Source: Rhodospirillaceae bacterium UBA6219
GTDB taxonomy: Bacteria > Pseudomonadota > Alphaproteobacteria > Rhodospirillales > Magnetospirillaceae
Length of the DNA: 64,000 bases
Direction of reading: 5' to 3'
NCBI GenBank assembly: GCA_002435715.1
Contig: DISD01000068.1
Span: 1 to 64,000 of the forward strand
The notes beneath the pieces were generated by a model, which had not been told where the DNA came from, made no database searches, and saw only the letters and a list, made by a program, of their open reading frames with translations. The stretch's first letter is position 1; the number at the start of each line of letters is the position of its first letter. Shown here piece after piece: positions 41,984 to 49,902 of this stretch. The position numbers and the translations under genes were made by a program.

Positions 41984-42859
41984 GTGCTCGATTACGATTT
42001 TCCCCTGTGGCGTCCGCCGTCGGAAGGCGACAACCTGATCATCCAGGCGACGTTGGGCTGCCGGTTCAACGGCTGCACCTTCTGTTCCATGTACAAGGTC
42101 AAGGATTACCGCGCCCGGTCGCTGGAGGCGGTCTTCGACGACATCGCCGCCGCCGCCGAAATCTGGCCCCAGGCGCACCGGGTGTTCCTGGCTGATGGCG
42201 ATGCCTACAATCTGCCCACCGATCATCTGGCCGCCATCTGCGACCGGCTGGCGGCGACCTTTCCCAATTTGCAGCGGGTCACCGCCTATGCGACGCCGTT
42301 CAACCTGTTGGCCAAAAGCGTCGAGGAAATCCAAGCCCTGAAATCCAAGAAGCTGGGCTTGGTCTATGTGGGCATCGAAAGCGGCTCGGACATGATCTTG
42401 AAGAAGATCCGGAAGGGCAACGCCAAGCAGATGGAACAAGGCCTGGCCCGCGCCGCCGAGGCCGGGCTGAAAGTGTCGGCGACGGTGATCACCGGGCTGG
42501 GCGGCCAAGCCCACTGGCAGCAGCACATGGACGAAACCGCCGACATGCTGAACCGGGTGCCGGTGACCTTTTTGTCGACGCTTCAATTGCGCCTGGAGGA
42601 CGTGGTCGAGGACCGTTTCATGGAGAAATTCGCCGAGCCCTTCGCCTGGCAGGACGACCGCGCCATCTTGCTGGAAATGCGTCGTCTGGTGGAACGGTTG
42701 AATCCCCCGTCGCCGCTGATCTTCCGTTCCAACCATGCCAGTAACGCGCTACCCTTGGCCGGAACCTTGCCCAAGGATCGGGGCCGGGTGTTGGCGCAGA
42801 TCGACCAATGCCTGGAACTGGGGCAGGGCATGCGGCCGCGCTGGATGCGAGGGTTGTAG
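41984..42859 (+). CDS. Radical SAM enzyme
   Basis: 291 residues, GTG start at 41984. The cluster motif is GCRFNGCTFCSMY, with C-x4-C-x2-C spacing. Further radical SAM elements: VFLADGDAYNLPTDHL, LVYVGIESGSDMILKKIRKG, and ATVITGLGG. It belongs to the COG1032-like group that includes HemN/YgiQ-like oxidoreductases; the reaction is unknown. No cobalamin-binding domain is present. It follows the broken hepT by 12 nt. Confidence 0.88.
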   Translation: MLDYDFPLWRPPSEGDNLIIQATLGCRFNGCTFCSMYKVKDYRARSLEAVFDDIAAAAEIWPQAHRVFLADGDAYNLPTDHLAAICDRLAATFPNLQRVTAYATPFNLLAKSVEEIQALKSKKLGLVYVGIESGSDMILKKIRKGNAKQMEQGLARAAEAGLKVSATVITGLGGQAHWQQHMDETADMLNRVPVTFLSTLQLRLEDVVEDRFMEKFAEPFAWQDDRAILLEMRRLVERLNPPSPLIFRSNHASNALPLAGTLPKDRGRVLAQIDQCLELGQGMRPRWMRGL

Positions 42860-42926
42860 GGATTGCCTAAGAATTGAGCCGCAAGGTCAGGCTTTGCGCA
42901 TACTTTGGTTGGCGCACAGGTCATGG

Positions 42927-42944
42927 CCATTGAAATTTCATTGG
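42927..42944. promoter_or_regulatory. 18-bp near-perfect palindrome upstream of the Anbu operon
   Basis: CCATTGAAATTTCATTGG: symmetric at 16 of 18 positions, located 63-80 bp upstream of the ATP-grasp start. Candidate operator or promoter element for the three-gene operon. Confidence 0.5.
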
Positions 42945-43006
42945 TTTTTCCAGGCATGCCGGTTGCATTGCAAAAAGGCTAAAGCTGAATAGCGAATGGA
43001 GAGGGA

Positions 43007-44425
43007 ATGGCCTTCGACGAAATGAAATCCTCGGCCGGCGGCGTGCGCGCTCCCTACCGGGCCTATGAGAACTGGCTGTTGTCCTTGCCGCCCGACGTGC
43101 TGCGGCGCAAGCACGACGAAGCCGACATGCTGTTTCGGCGCCTTGGCATCACCTTCACCGTCTATGGCGACCAGGAAGGCACCGAGCGTCTGATCCCCTT
43201 CGACACCGTGCCGCGCATCATCTCGGCTTCCGAATGGAAGCATCTGTCGGCCGGCTGCTGCCAGCGTGTCCGCGCGCTGAACGCCTTCCTCAAGGATTTG
43301 TACCACGACCAGGAAATCCTGAAGGCCGGCATCATTCCCAAGCAACATGTCCTGGGCAACGCCATGTTCCGCCCGGAAATGATGGGCATCGACGTGGCCC
43401 GTGACGTCTATACCCACATCGCCGGCATCGATCTGGTGCGCACCGGCGAGAACGAGTTCTACGTCCTCGAAGACAATCTGCGCTCGCCGTCCGGGGTTTC
43501 CTACATGCTGGAAAACCGGGCGATGATGATGCGCCTGTTCCCCGATCTGTTCGCCCGCCACCAGGTGGCCCCGGTGGACGAGTATCCGGACATCCTGATC
43601 AAGAATCTGCGTTCGGTGGCGCCCGCCAAGTGCAAGGGCGACCCCAATGTGGTGATGATGACGCCCGGCTATTACAACTCGGCCTATTTCGAGCACGCCT
43701 TCCTGGCCGAGCAGATGGGCATCGAGCTGGTGGAAGGCCGCGACATGTTCGTCCAGGACGGGCTGGTGTGGATGCGCACCACCCGTGGTCCCAAGCGGGT
43801 GGACGTCATCTATCGCCGTATCGACGACGAATTCATGGACCCCGACGCTTTCAACCCGGATTCGGCCCTGGGCGTGCGTGGTCTGCTGGATGCTTATCGC
43901 GGCGGCGGGGTGACCTTGGCGAACGCGATCGGCACCGGTGTCGCCGACGACAAGGCCACCTACACCTATGTGCCCGACATGGTGAAGTTCTATCTGGGCG
44001 AGGAACCCATCCTCAACAACGTGCCGACCTGGCGTCTGGAACGCGAGGACGACCGCAAATACGTGCTGGAACACTTGCCCGAATTGGTGGTCAAGGAAGT
44101 CCAGGGCGCCGGCGGTTACGGCATGCTGGTGGGGCCGACCTCGACCAAGGCCAAGATCGAGGAATTCCGCAAGGTGATCCTGGCCAATCCATCCAATTAC
44201 ATCGCCCAGCCCACCTTGGCGCTGTCCACCGTGCCGACCCTGGTCGAGCAAGGCATCGCGCCGCGTCACGTGGATTTGCGTCCCTATGTGCTGGCCGGCG
44301 AATCCGTCACCTTGGTGCCGGGCGGGCTGACCCGCGTGGCGTTGACCGAAGGGTCGCTGGTGGTCAATTCGTCGCAGGGCGGCGGGACCAAGGATACCTG
44401 GGTGCTGGAGAACGACCCATGCTGA
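43007..44425 (+). CDS. Circularly permuted ATP-grasp protein (DUF404/DUF407)
   Basis: 472 residues, GGAGAGGG before ATG 43007. Blocks: GITFTVYGDQEGTERLIPFDTVPRII, DLVRTGENEFYVLEDNLRSPSGVSYMLENR, MTPGYYNSAYFEHAFLAEQMG, VDVIYRRIDDEFMDP, VKEVQGAGGYGMLVGPTSTK. A predicted ATP-dependent carboxylate-amine ligase, possibly peptide-bond forming. It always travels with the alpha-E protein next to it, as here, with a 7-nt overlap. Confidence 0.93.
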   Translation: MAFDEMKSSAGGVRAPYRAYENWLLSLPPDVLRRKHDEADMLFRRLGITFTVYGDQEGTERLIPFDTVPRIISASEWKHLSAGCCQRVRALNAFLKDLYHDQEILKAGIIPKQHVLGNAMFRPEMMGIDVARDVYTHIAGIDLVRTGENEFYVLEDNLRSPSGVSYMLENRAMMMRLFPDLFARHQVAPVDEYPDILIKNLRSVAPAKCKGDPNVVMMTPGYYNSAYFEHAFLAEQMGIELVEGRDMFVQDGLVWMRTTRGPKRVDVIYRRIDDEFMDPDAFNPDSALGVRGLLDAYRGGGVTLANAIGTGVADDKATYTYVPDMVKFYLGEEPILNNVPTWRLEREDDRKYVLEHLPELVVKEVQGAGGYGMLVGPTSTKAKIEEFRKVILANPSNYIAQPTLALSTVPTLVEQGIAPRHVDLRPYVLAGESVTLVPGGLTRVALTEGSLVVNSSQGGGTKDTWVLENDPC

Positions 44426-45345
44426 GCCGTACCGCAGAACATCTGTACTGGATGAGCCGGTACATGGAGCGCGCGGAGAACATCGCCCGCTTTCTTGACG
44501 TCGCCAACCGCACCGCCATGTCGGCCCCGGGCAATCCCGACGCTTTCTGGCGTTCGGTGCTGTCCATCGCCGGCGGTGAAAAGGCCTTCAACACCCGCTA
44601 TGGCCAAGCCTCGGCGGTGAACGTGGTCAGCTATACGGTGCTGGATTCCACCAACCCGTCTTCCATCTACGCGGCCCTGCGTTCAACCCGCGAGAACGCC
44701 CATGCGGTGCGTTCGGTGATCCCCAACGAATTGTGGGAAGCCACCAACGCCACCTGGCTGGAAGTCAAGTCAATGGACGGCCCGCGCCTGCGCGAACAAG
44801 GGCTGATCGCCTTTTGCGAATGGGTGCGCGAACGCTCGCACGTGTTCCGCGGCATCGTCGACGGCGTCATGCTGCGTGACGAACGTTACCACTTCCTGCG
44901 TCTGGGCACTGCCTTGGAACGGGCCGACAACACGGCGCGTCTGATCGGCGTGCCCTTGGGCGGATTCTCGCCCGGTGGCGCCGGTGCCGACCCGTTCGGT
45001 CATACCCATTGGGCGGTGGTGTTGCGCTCGGTCAGCGCTCTCAAGGCCTATCGCACCGTCTATGGCGACGAACCGCGTCAGGCCAACGCTTTGGACATGC
45101 TGATCCAGAAATCGTCCATGCCGCGTTCCTTGCTGTTCTGCCTGAACAAGACCATGGAAACATTGGATGAAATCGGACCCGACCTGGAATGCACCCGCAT
45201 GGTCGGCGCGCTGCAGGCCAAGCTGCATTGGAGCAAGATGGACGAATTGTTGAGTGAGGGGTTGAAGGAATTCGTTTCCAGCTTCATCACCTTCAACAAC
45301 CATATCAGCACCCAATTGCATGAAGACTTCTTGATGTCGGCCTGA
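44419..45345 (+). CDS. Alpha-E domain protein (DUF403)
   Basis: 308 residues: MLSRTAEHLYWMSRYMERAENIARFLDV, NPSSIYAALRSTRENAHAVRSVI, YHFLRLGTALERADNTARLIGV, HWAVVLRSVSALKAYRTVYG, SMPRSLLFCLNKT. An all-helical domain rich in conserved Glu/Arg that is predicted to work with the ATP-grasp ligase. Starts inside the end of the ATP-grasp gene and is followed after 22 nt by Anbu. Confidence 0.93.
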   Translation: MLSRTAEHLYWMSRYMERAENIARFLDVANRTAMSAPGNPDAFWRSVLSIAGGEKAFNTRYGQASAVNVVSYTVLDSTNPSSIYAALRSTRENAHAVRSVIPNELWEATNATWLEVKSMDGPRLREQGLIAFCEWVRERSHVFRGIVDGVMLRDERYHFLRLGTALERADNTARLIGVPLGGFSPGGAGADPFGHTHWAVVLRSVSALKAYRTVYGDEPRQANALDMLIQKSSMPRSLLFCLNKTMETLDEIGPDLECTRMVGALQAKLHWSKMDELLSEGLKEFVSSFITFNNHISTQLHEDFLMSA

Positions 45346-45367
45346 GCCGACCGGTGGAGATTTTTCC

Positions 45368-46108
45368 ATGACCTATTGCCTGGCCATGTCCCTGGAACAG
45401 GGGCTGGTGTTCGCGTCCGATTCGCGCACCAATGCGGGGGTGGACCACGTGTCCACCTTCCGCAAGATGCGCATCTGGGAAAAGCCCGATGACCGTGTGC
45501 TGGTCGTGCTGTCGGCGGGGAATCTGGCCATCACCCAGTACGTCGCCGCCTTGGTCGACCAAGGGGCGAAGAGCGACGATCCCAAGAAGAACATCTATCT
45601 GGCCGAGACCATGTTCGACGCGGCGCGCATCCTGGGCGCCTATGTGCGCGAAGTGCACGGTCACGATGCCAAGCATCTGAAGGAACATGGTGCCGAATTC
45701 GCCCTGTCGCTGATCTTCGGCGGCCAGATCAAGGGCGAGGCGCCGCGCCTGTTCATGATCTACTCGGCCGGCAATTTCATCGAATGCGGCGAGGATTCGC
45801 CGTTTTTGCAGATCGGTGAAACCAAATACGGCAAGCCCATCTTGGACCGCGTGGTCACCCGCGACATGGATCTGATGCCGGCGACCAAATGCGCGCTTTT
45901 GTCGCTGAATTCCACCATCCGGTCCAATCTGACCGTGGGCCTGCCCATCGACCTGCTGGTCTATCACAAGGACGAGTTCAAGGTCGGCGTGCACCACACC
46001 ATCCGCGAGGACGATCCCTATTTCCAAAAGATCGGCCAATTGTGGGGCGAAGGTCTGCGCAATTTGTTCCAGGTGCTGCCCGACCCGCCCTGGGGCGACG
46101 AAGTGTGA
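45368..46108 (+). CDS. Anbu (proteasome-type Ntn-hydrolase)
   Basis: 246 residues beginning MTYCLAMSLEQGLVFASDSRTNAGVDHVSTFRKM, the conserved Anbu/BPH start with the N-terminal Thr, then VVLSAGNLAITQYV and YSAGNFIECGEDSPFLQIGE. Anbu is the HslV-like ancestor-type protease; it assembles into large open helical rings, and a peptidase substrate has not been settled. It sits with the ATP-grasp and alpha-E genes as usual, but the transglutaminase-like gene commonly in this set is missing here. Confidence 0.94.
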   Translation: MTYCLAMSLEQGLVFASDSRTNAGVDHVSTFRKMRIWEKPDDRVLVVLSAGNLAITQYVAALVDQGAKSDDPKKNIYLAETMFDAARILGAYVREVHGHDAKHLKEHGAEFALSLIFGGQIKGEAPRLFMIYSAGNFIECGEDSPFLQIGETKYGKPILDRVVTRDMDLMPATKCALLSLNSTIRSNLTVGLPIDLLVYHKDEFKVGVHHTIREDDPYFQKIGQLWGEGLRNLFQVLPDPPWGDEV

Positions 46109-46109
46109 G

Positions 46110-46144
46110 AAAAACCCCGCCAGGAACTTCCTGGCGGGGTTTTT
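46110..46144. terminator. Bidirectional intrinsic terminator
   Basis: AAAAACCCCGCCAGGAA / TTCCTGGCGGGGTTTTT, a 17-bp perfect inverted repeat, followed by CTTTG. It sits between the convergent Anbu and carbonic-anhydrase-like genes and can serve both. Confidence 0.93.
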
Positions 46145-46149
46145 CTTTG

Positions 46150-46683
46150 TCAGGCGATGGCTTCCACCTTGCCATCCAGATCCATGATCAGGGTTTCGAC
46201 CGTCAGGCTGGGATGCTTGGCGATGACGGCGGCTTTCAACGCCTTCAGACGCACCGCATGGCTGGCGGTTTCGGTGTCGCGGTCCTTGGCCGCGTCGGGG
46301 CCCAGGAACACCTTGTAGGCGCCGCAATCGCGGTGGTCCAGGATGATGACCTTGTTGATGTGGTGCAGGTCGATGGCGACGTTCACGTGATCCCAGAAGG
46401 TCTGGCCCCAGGACAGGTTCTTGTCCTGCAACACGCCCAGCGAAGCCCCGGCCAGGATGACGTGGTCGTATTTGTTGGTCAGTCCGCGCCCGTCCATGTA
46501 ATGCACGACGTCGTCCACCAGACGGTAATCCATGCACGACAGCAGCAAGGCCTCGGTGTTGCCGGCGGCTTTGACGCTTTGGGTTCGGAAGCTCCACCAC
46601 AGGGCGGCACCCGCCCCCAGGCTCAGTTTGACGAAGCCGCGGCGCGACAATCCATGCGCAGCATTGTTGCAACAATTTTCCAT
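46150..46683 (-). CDS. Tat-exported carbonic-anhydrase-like protein
   Basis: 177 residues. A twin-arginine signal (GLSRRGFVKLSLGAGAALWW) follows an odd N terminus with two adjacent cysteines. The domain shows ALLLSCMDYRLVDDV (Cys and Asp-x-Arg), HVILAGASLGV and VIILDHRDCGAYKVF (His-x2-Cys), which match the zinc ligands and dyad of beta-class carbonic anhydrases, though the domain is short. It is predicted to act in the periplasm on CO2/bicarbonate. Function inferred; it could be a non-enzymatic relative. Confidence 0.75.
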   Translation of the reverse strand: MENCCNNAAHGLSRRGFVKLSLGAGAALWWSFRTQSVKAAGNTEALLLSCMDYRLVDDVVHYMDGRGLTNKYDHVILAGASLGVLQDKNLSWGQTFWDHVNVAIDLHHINKVIILDHRDCGAYKVFLGPDAAKDRDTETASHAVRLKALKAAVIAKHPSLTVETLIMDLDGKVEAIA

Positions 46684-46800
46684 GAACGCCCTCCCATTTG
46701 GGGATGATTGTGGTGTTCACCCTATCAGGCCAAAGGGCATATTTCCTTCGTCTAAATGGCGCAAATTGTGACGCGCTGAAGGGTAGGTCGTCACGGTTAA

Positions 46801-46826
46801 TCGATAAAACAAATAATATTTATCGA
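46801..46826. promoter_or_regulatory. AT-rich inverted repeat in the otsA promoter region
   Basis: TCGATAAA and TTTATCGA flank a 10-nt spacer inside the most AT-rich stretch of this neighbourhood, about 100 bp before otsA and 118 bp before the divergent carbonic-anhydrase-like gene. Possible operator; no regulator is named by it. Confidence 0.45.
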
Positions 46827-46928
46827 AAAAATTGATTGACCTTGGGTGGTGCTCCTGGGACCATATGGGGGTCGTCGGGGGTTGTTCGCGCCTTTGCGAC
46901 ATTTGCGAGGCAGTGAAGAGGAAGCTTG

Positions 46929-49175
46929 ATGCGCATGGCGCTGCGCTTCGTCCTGCCGCTGTTGCTGGTTTTGGGTTTGATTGCCTGGCTGGCGGCTCCG
47001 GCAGTGGGCGGATTGATCGAAAAATGGTTTCGGGCCGATGTCGAGATGCGGTCTCGGCTGATCTTCAACTCGGTTCAGGAAACGGTGACCCAATTGGTCA
47101 ATGCCGGGTCGTCTCGGCAGGTGGACGGGCTGTTCCGTCGCATCGCCCAGGACGAACGGGTGCTGGCCTTGGGGCTTTGCGACAATGGCGGCACGCTGAC
47201 GCGCCGCTCGGCCGCCTGGCCTTCGGCCATGGCTTGTCCCGACGGTCATGGTCACATTGCCGAACCGTCGTTCACCGTCACCCATTTGGACAATGGTTCG
47301 GTATTGGCCGCCAGTTTCGGTCTGGTCACCAATGGCAACGCCTTGGGCCGTCTGGTCATTCTGCACGATTTGGGGTTCATCGAACGGCGTCTGTCCAGCG
47401 CAGAATCCTTCCTGGCGCTGTTCCTGGGATGCCTGGGACTGGCCGCCGCCGGGGTGACCGCCGTGGTGGCGCGTCTGACCCTGCGCGGCTGGATGAGTAC
47501 CTTGCAGCGCGGCCTGTCGGCCCAGCCCGGGGACGGTGCCGCCCGGCGCGATTCCCCCGAACTGGCGCCGCTGTTGCGCGAGATGCGCAAGGCCATGCGC
47601 AGCCTGGAAGCCCCGCGCGGTCTGTCGGAAGCCATTCGTGTGGATTGGGGCCCGGATTCCCTGCGCTCCCTGCTGCGTGACGAAATGCCGGACGCCGAGG
47701 TGTTGGTGGTGTCCAACCGCCAGCCCTATATCCACAACATGGAAGACGGCAAGGTGACGTTGCAACGGCCGGCCAGCGGTCTGGTCACCGCCCTGGAGCC
47801 CATCATGCGGGCCTGCGGCGGCACCTGGATCGCCCATGGCAGCGGCAGCGCCGATACTTTGATGGTGGACAAGGCCGACCATCTGGCGGTGCCGCCCGAA
47901 TCCCCCGCCTATACCCTGCGCCGGGTATGGCTGAGCGACGAGGAACAGGACGGTTATTATTATGGGCTGGCCAACGAGGGATTGTGGCCGTTGTGTCACA
48001 TCGCCTTTGTCCGTCCCACCTTCCGGGCGTCGGATTGGGAACAATATGTGGCGGTGAACCGCAAGTTCGCCGAGGCGGTGGTGGCCGAAGCGACCACCCC
48101 CAACCCGGTGGTGTTGGTTCAGGATTATCATTTCGCCCTGCTGCCGCAGATGGTCCGCGAAATGCTGCCCGAAGCCACCATCATCACGTTCTGGCACATC
48201 CCCTGGCCCAATCCCGAGATGTTCAGCATCTGCCCATGGAAGGAAGAAATCCTGGCCGGTTTGCTGGGCTCGTCCATCCTGGGCTTCCATACCCAGTTCC
48301 ACTGCTTGAACTTCCTGGAATCGGTGGACCGCTTCCTGGCCAGCCATATCGACCGCGAGTTGTCGGTGGTGCGCGACGTGGACGGCAACACCACCTTGGT
48401 GCGACCTTATCCCATCTCCATCGAATGGCCGCCGGCGGCGTTGGCGGATACCCCGCCGGTCGACCAATGCCGCCAATTGGTTCATCAACGCTATGGCATC
48501 GCCCTCGATACCCGTCTGGCGGTGGGGGTCGAGCGATTCGACTATACCAAGGGCATTGCCGACCGTTTCCGAGCTGTTCAGTCGTTGCTGGAACAACATC
48601 CCGAATGGATCGGCCAGTTTACCCTGCTTCAGGTGGCGGCCCCAACCCGTGGTCGGCTTTCGGCCTATCAGATCACTCAGGAAGAAGCCGAATCCCTGGC
48701 CGCCGAAATCAACCAACGCTTCGGCCGGGACAATTGGCAACCGATTTTGATGGTGGCGCGCCACCACGAACCCGACGAAGTGCTGACTTTGTTCCGTGCT
48801 GCCGATTTGTGTCTGGTGTCCAGCCTGCATGACGGCATGAATTTGGTGGCCAAGGAATTCGTCGCCGCGCGTGACGATGAAGATGGCGTGTTGGTGTTGT
48901 CCACTTTCGCCGGCGCCTCGCGGGAACTGCGCGAGGCGCTGATCGTCAACCCCTATGATATCCAAGCCATGGGAGAGGCCATGCACGCGGCTCTGATCAT
49001 GCCCGCCGATCAGCGGCGCGAACGCATGAAGCTGATGCGCGAATTGGTGTCCGAACACAACATCCACCATTGGGCCGGACGGATGTTGCTGGACGCCGCC
49101 CGCATGCGCAAAAGTCGCGCTATCCAGAACCAAATGGTCCAGGCCGCCCCGGCCGGAGGTTTCCGCCATGGCTGA
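46929..49175 (+). CDS. otsA: Membrane-anchored trehalose-6-phosphate synthase
   Basis: About 749 residues from ATG 46929 (GAGGAAG upstream). Residues 5-28 form TM1, 30-160 a periplasmic domain with one cysteine pair (GLCDNGG, SAMACPDG), 165-190 TM2, then a linker to about 255. From VLVVSNRQPYIH on is the GT20 synthase: QDYHFALLPQMVREMLPEATIITFWHIPWPNPEMF, GFHTQFHCLNFL, VGVERFDYTKGI, SSLHDGMNLVAKEFVA. Joins UDP-glucose (or GDP-glucose) and glucose-6-phosphate. The N-terminal sensor-like part is absent from typical OtsA and may link synthesis to an envelope signal. Confidence 0.92.
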   Translation: MRMALRFVLPLLLVLGLIAWLAAPAVGGLIEKWFRADVEMRSRLIFNSVQETVTQLVNAGSSRQVDGLFRRIAQDERVLALGLCDNGGTLTRRSAAWPSAMACPDGHGHIAEPSFTVTHLDNGSVLAASFGLVTNGNALGRLVILHDLGFIERRLSSAESFLALFLGCLGLAAAGVTAVVARLTLRGWMSTLQRGLSAQPGDGAARRDSPELAPLLREMRKAMRSLEAPRGLSEAIRVDWGPDSLRSLLRDEMPDAEVLVVSNRQPYIHNMEDGKVTLQRPASGLVTALEPIMRACGGTWIAHGSGSADTLMVDKADHLAVPPESPAYTLRRVWLSDEEQDGYYYGLANEGLWPLCHIAFVRPTFRASDWEQYVAVNRKFAEAVVAEATTPNPVVLVQDYHFALLPQMVREMLPEATIITFWHIPWPNPEMFSICPWKEEILAGLLGSSILGFHTQFHCLNFLESVDRFLASHIDRELSVVRDVDGNTTLVRPYPISIEWPPAALADTPPVDQCRQLVHQRYGIALDTRLAVGVERFDYTKGIADRFRAVQSLLEQHPEWIGQFTLLQVAAPTRGRLSAYQITQEEAESLAAEINQRFGRDNWQPILMVARHHEPDEVLTLFRAADLCLVSSLHDGMNLVAKEFVAARDDEDGVLVLSTFAGASRELREALIVNPYDIQAMGEAMHAALIMPADQRRERMKLMRELVSEHNIHHWAGRMLLDAARMRKSRAIQNQMVQAAPAGGFRHG

Positions 49176-49902
49176 ATTCAACCGCCGCATGGCCCTGTTC
49201 CTGGATATCGACGGCACGCTGATCGATCTGGCGCCCAAGCCCGATCTGGTGGTGGTGCCCGATTTCCTGCCTCCCTTGCTGCACGACTTGGCGACTGAAC
49301 TGGGCGGCGCCTTGGCCCTGGTCAGCGGTCGCGCCCTGACCGAGATCGACCGGCTGATCCCGGGCTTGGACAGTGTCGCCGGATCCCATGGCGGCGAATG
49401 GCGGTTGCAAGGGGTCACCAAAGCGGCGATAGCGGCCATTCCCGAACTGGACGCCCTGGCGGCGGGGGCCGAGACGCTGCCCGGCATCTTGGTGGAACGC
49501 AAGCCCATGGGGGTGGCCATGCATTACCGCGACAATCCGCAACTGGCGGGTCAGGTCCGGGCCTTGGCGCGCCGTATCGTCGAAAGCGCCGACCAGGCCT
49601 TGCGGCTGATCGACGGCAAGTCGGTGGTGGAAGTGGTTCCCGCCGGCACCGACAAGGGGGGCGCTATCACCCGTTTCATGGATGCACCGGCCTTTGCCGG
49701 CCGGTTTCCCATCTATGTGGGGGACGACGTCACCGACGAATGCGGCTTTCGTGCCGTCAACCGGCTGGACGGCTTGTCCATCCGGGTGGGCGGCACCAAG
49801 GGCAGCGCCGCCACAAGGGGGCTGTCATCGCCCCGGGCAGTGCGCCGCTGGCTGAAAACACTGCACCAGCAAGCGATCGGAGGAAACCATGTCCAGTCTT
49901 GA
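49168..49902 (+). CDS. otsB: Trehalose-6-phosphate phosphatase
   Basis: 244 residues, HAD superfamily: ALFLDIDGTLIDLAP (nucleophile Asp in DIDGT), LALVSGRALTEIDRLI, SHGGEWRL, GTDKGGAITRFM and VYVGDDVTDECGFRAVN. Releases trehalose from trehalose-6-phosphate. Overlaps the end of otsA by 8 nt and is overlapped by the GH15 gene by 14 nt, so the three are translated as a unit. Confidence 0.95.
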   Translation: MAEFNRRMALFLDIDGTLIDLAPKPDLVVVPDFLPPLLHDLATELGGALALVSGRALTEIDRLIPGLDSVAGSHGGEWRLQGVTKAAIAAIPELDALAAGAETLPGILVERKPMGVAMHYRDNPQLAGQVRALARRIVESADQALRLIDGKSVVEVVPAGTDKGGAITRFMDAPAFAGRFPIYVGDDVTDECGFRAVNRLDGLSIRVGGTKGSAATRGLSSPRAVRRWLKTLHQQAIGGNHVQS

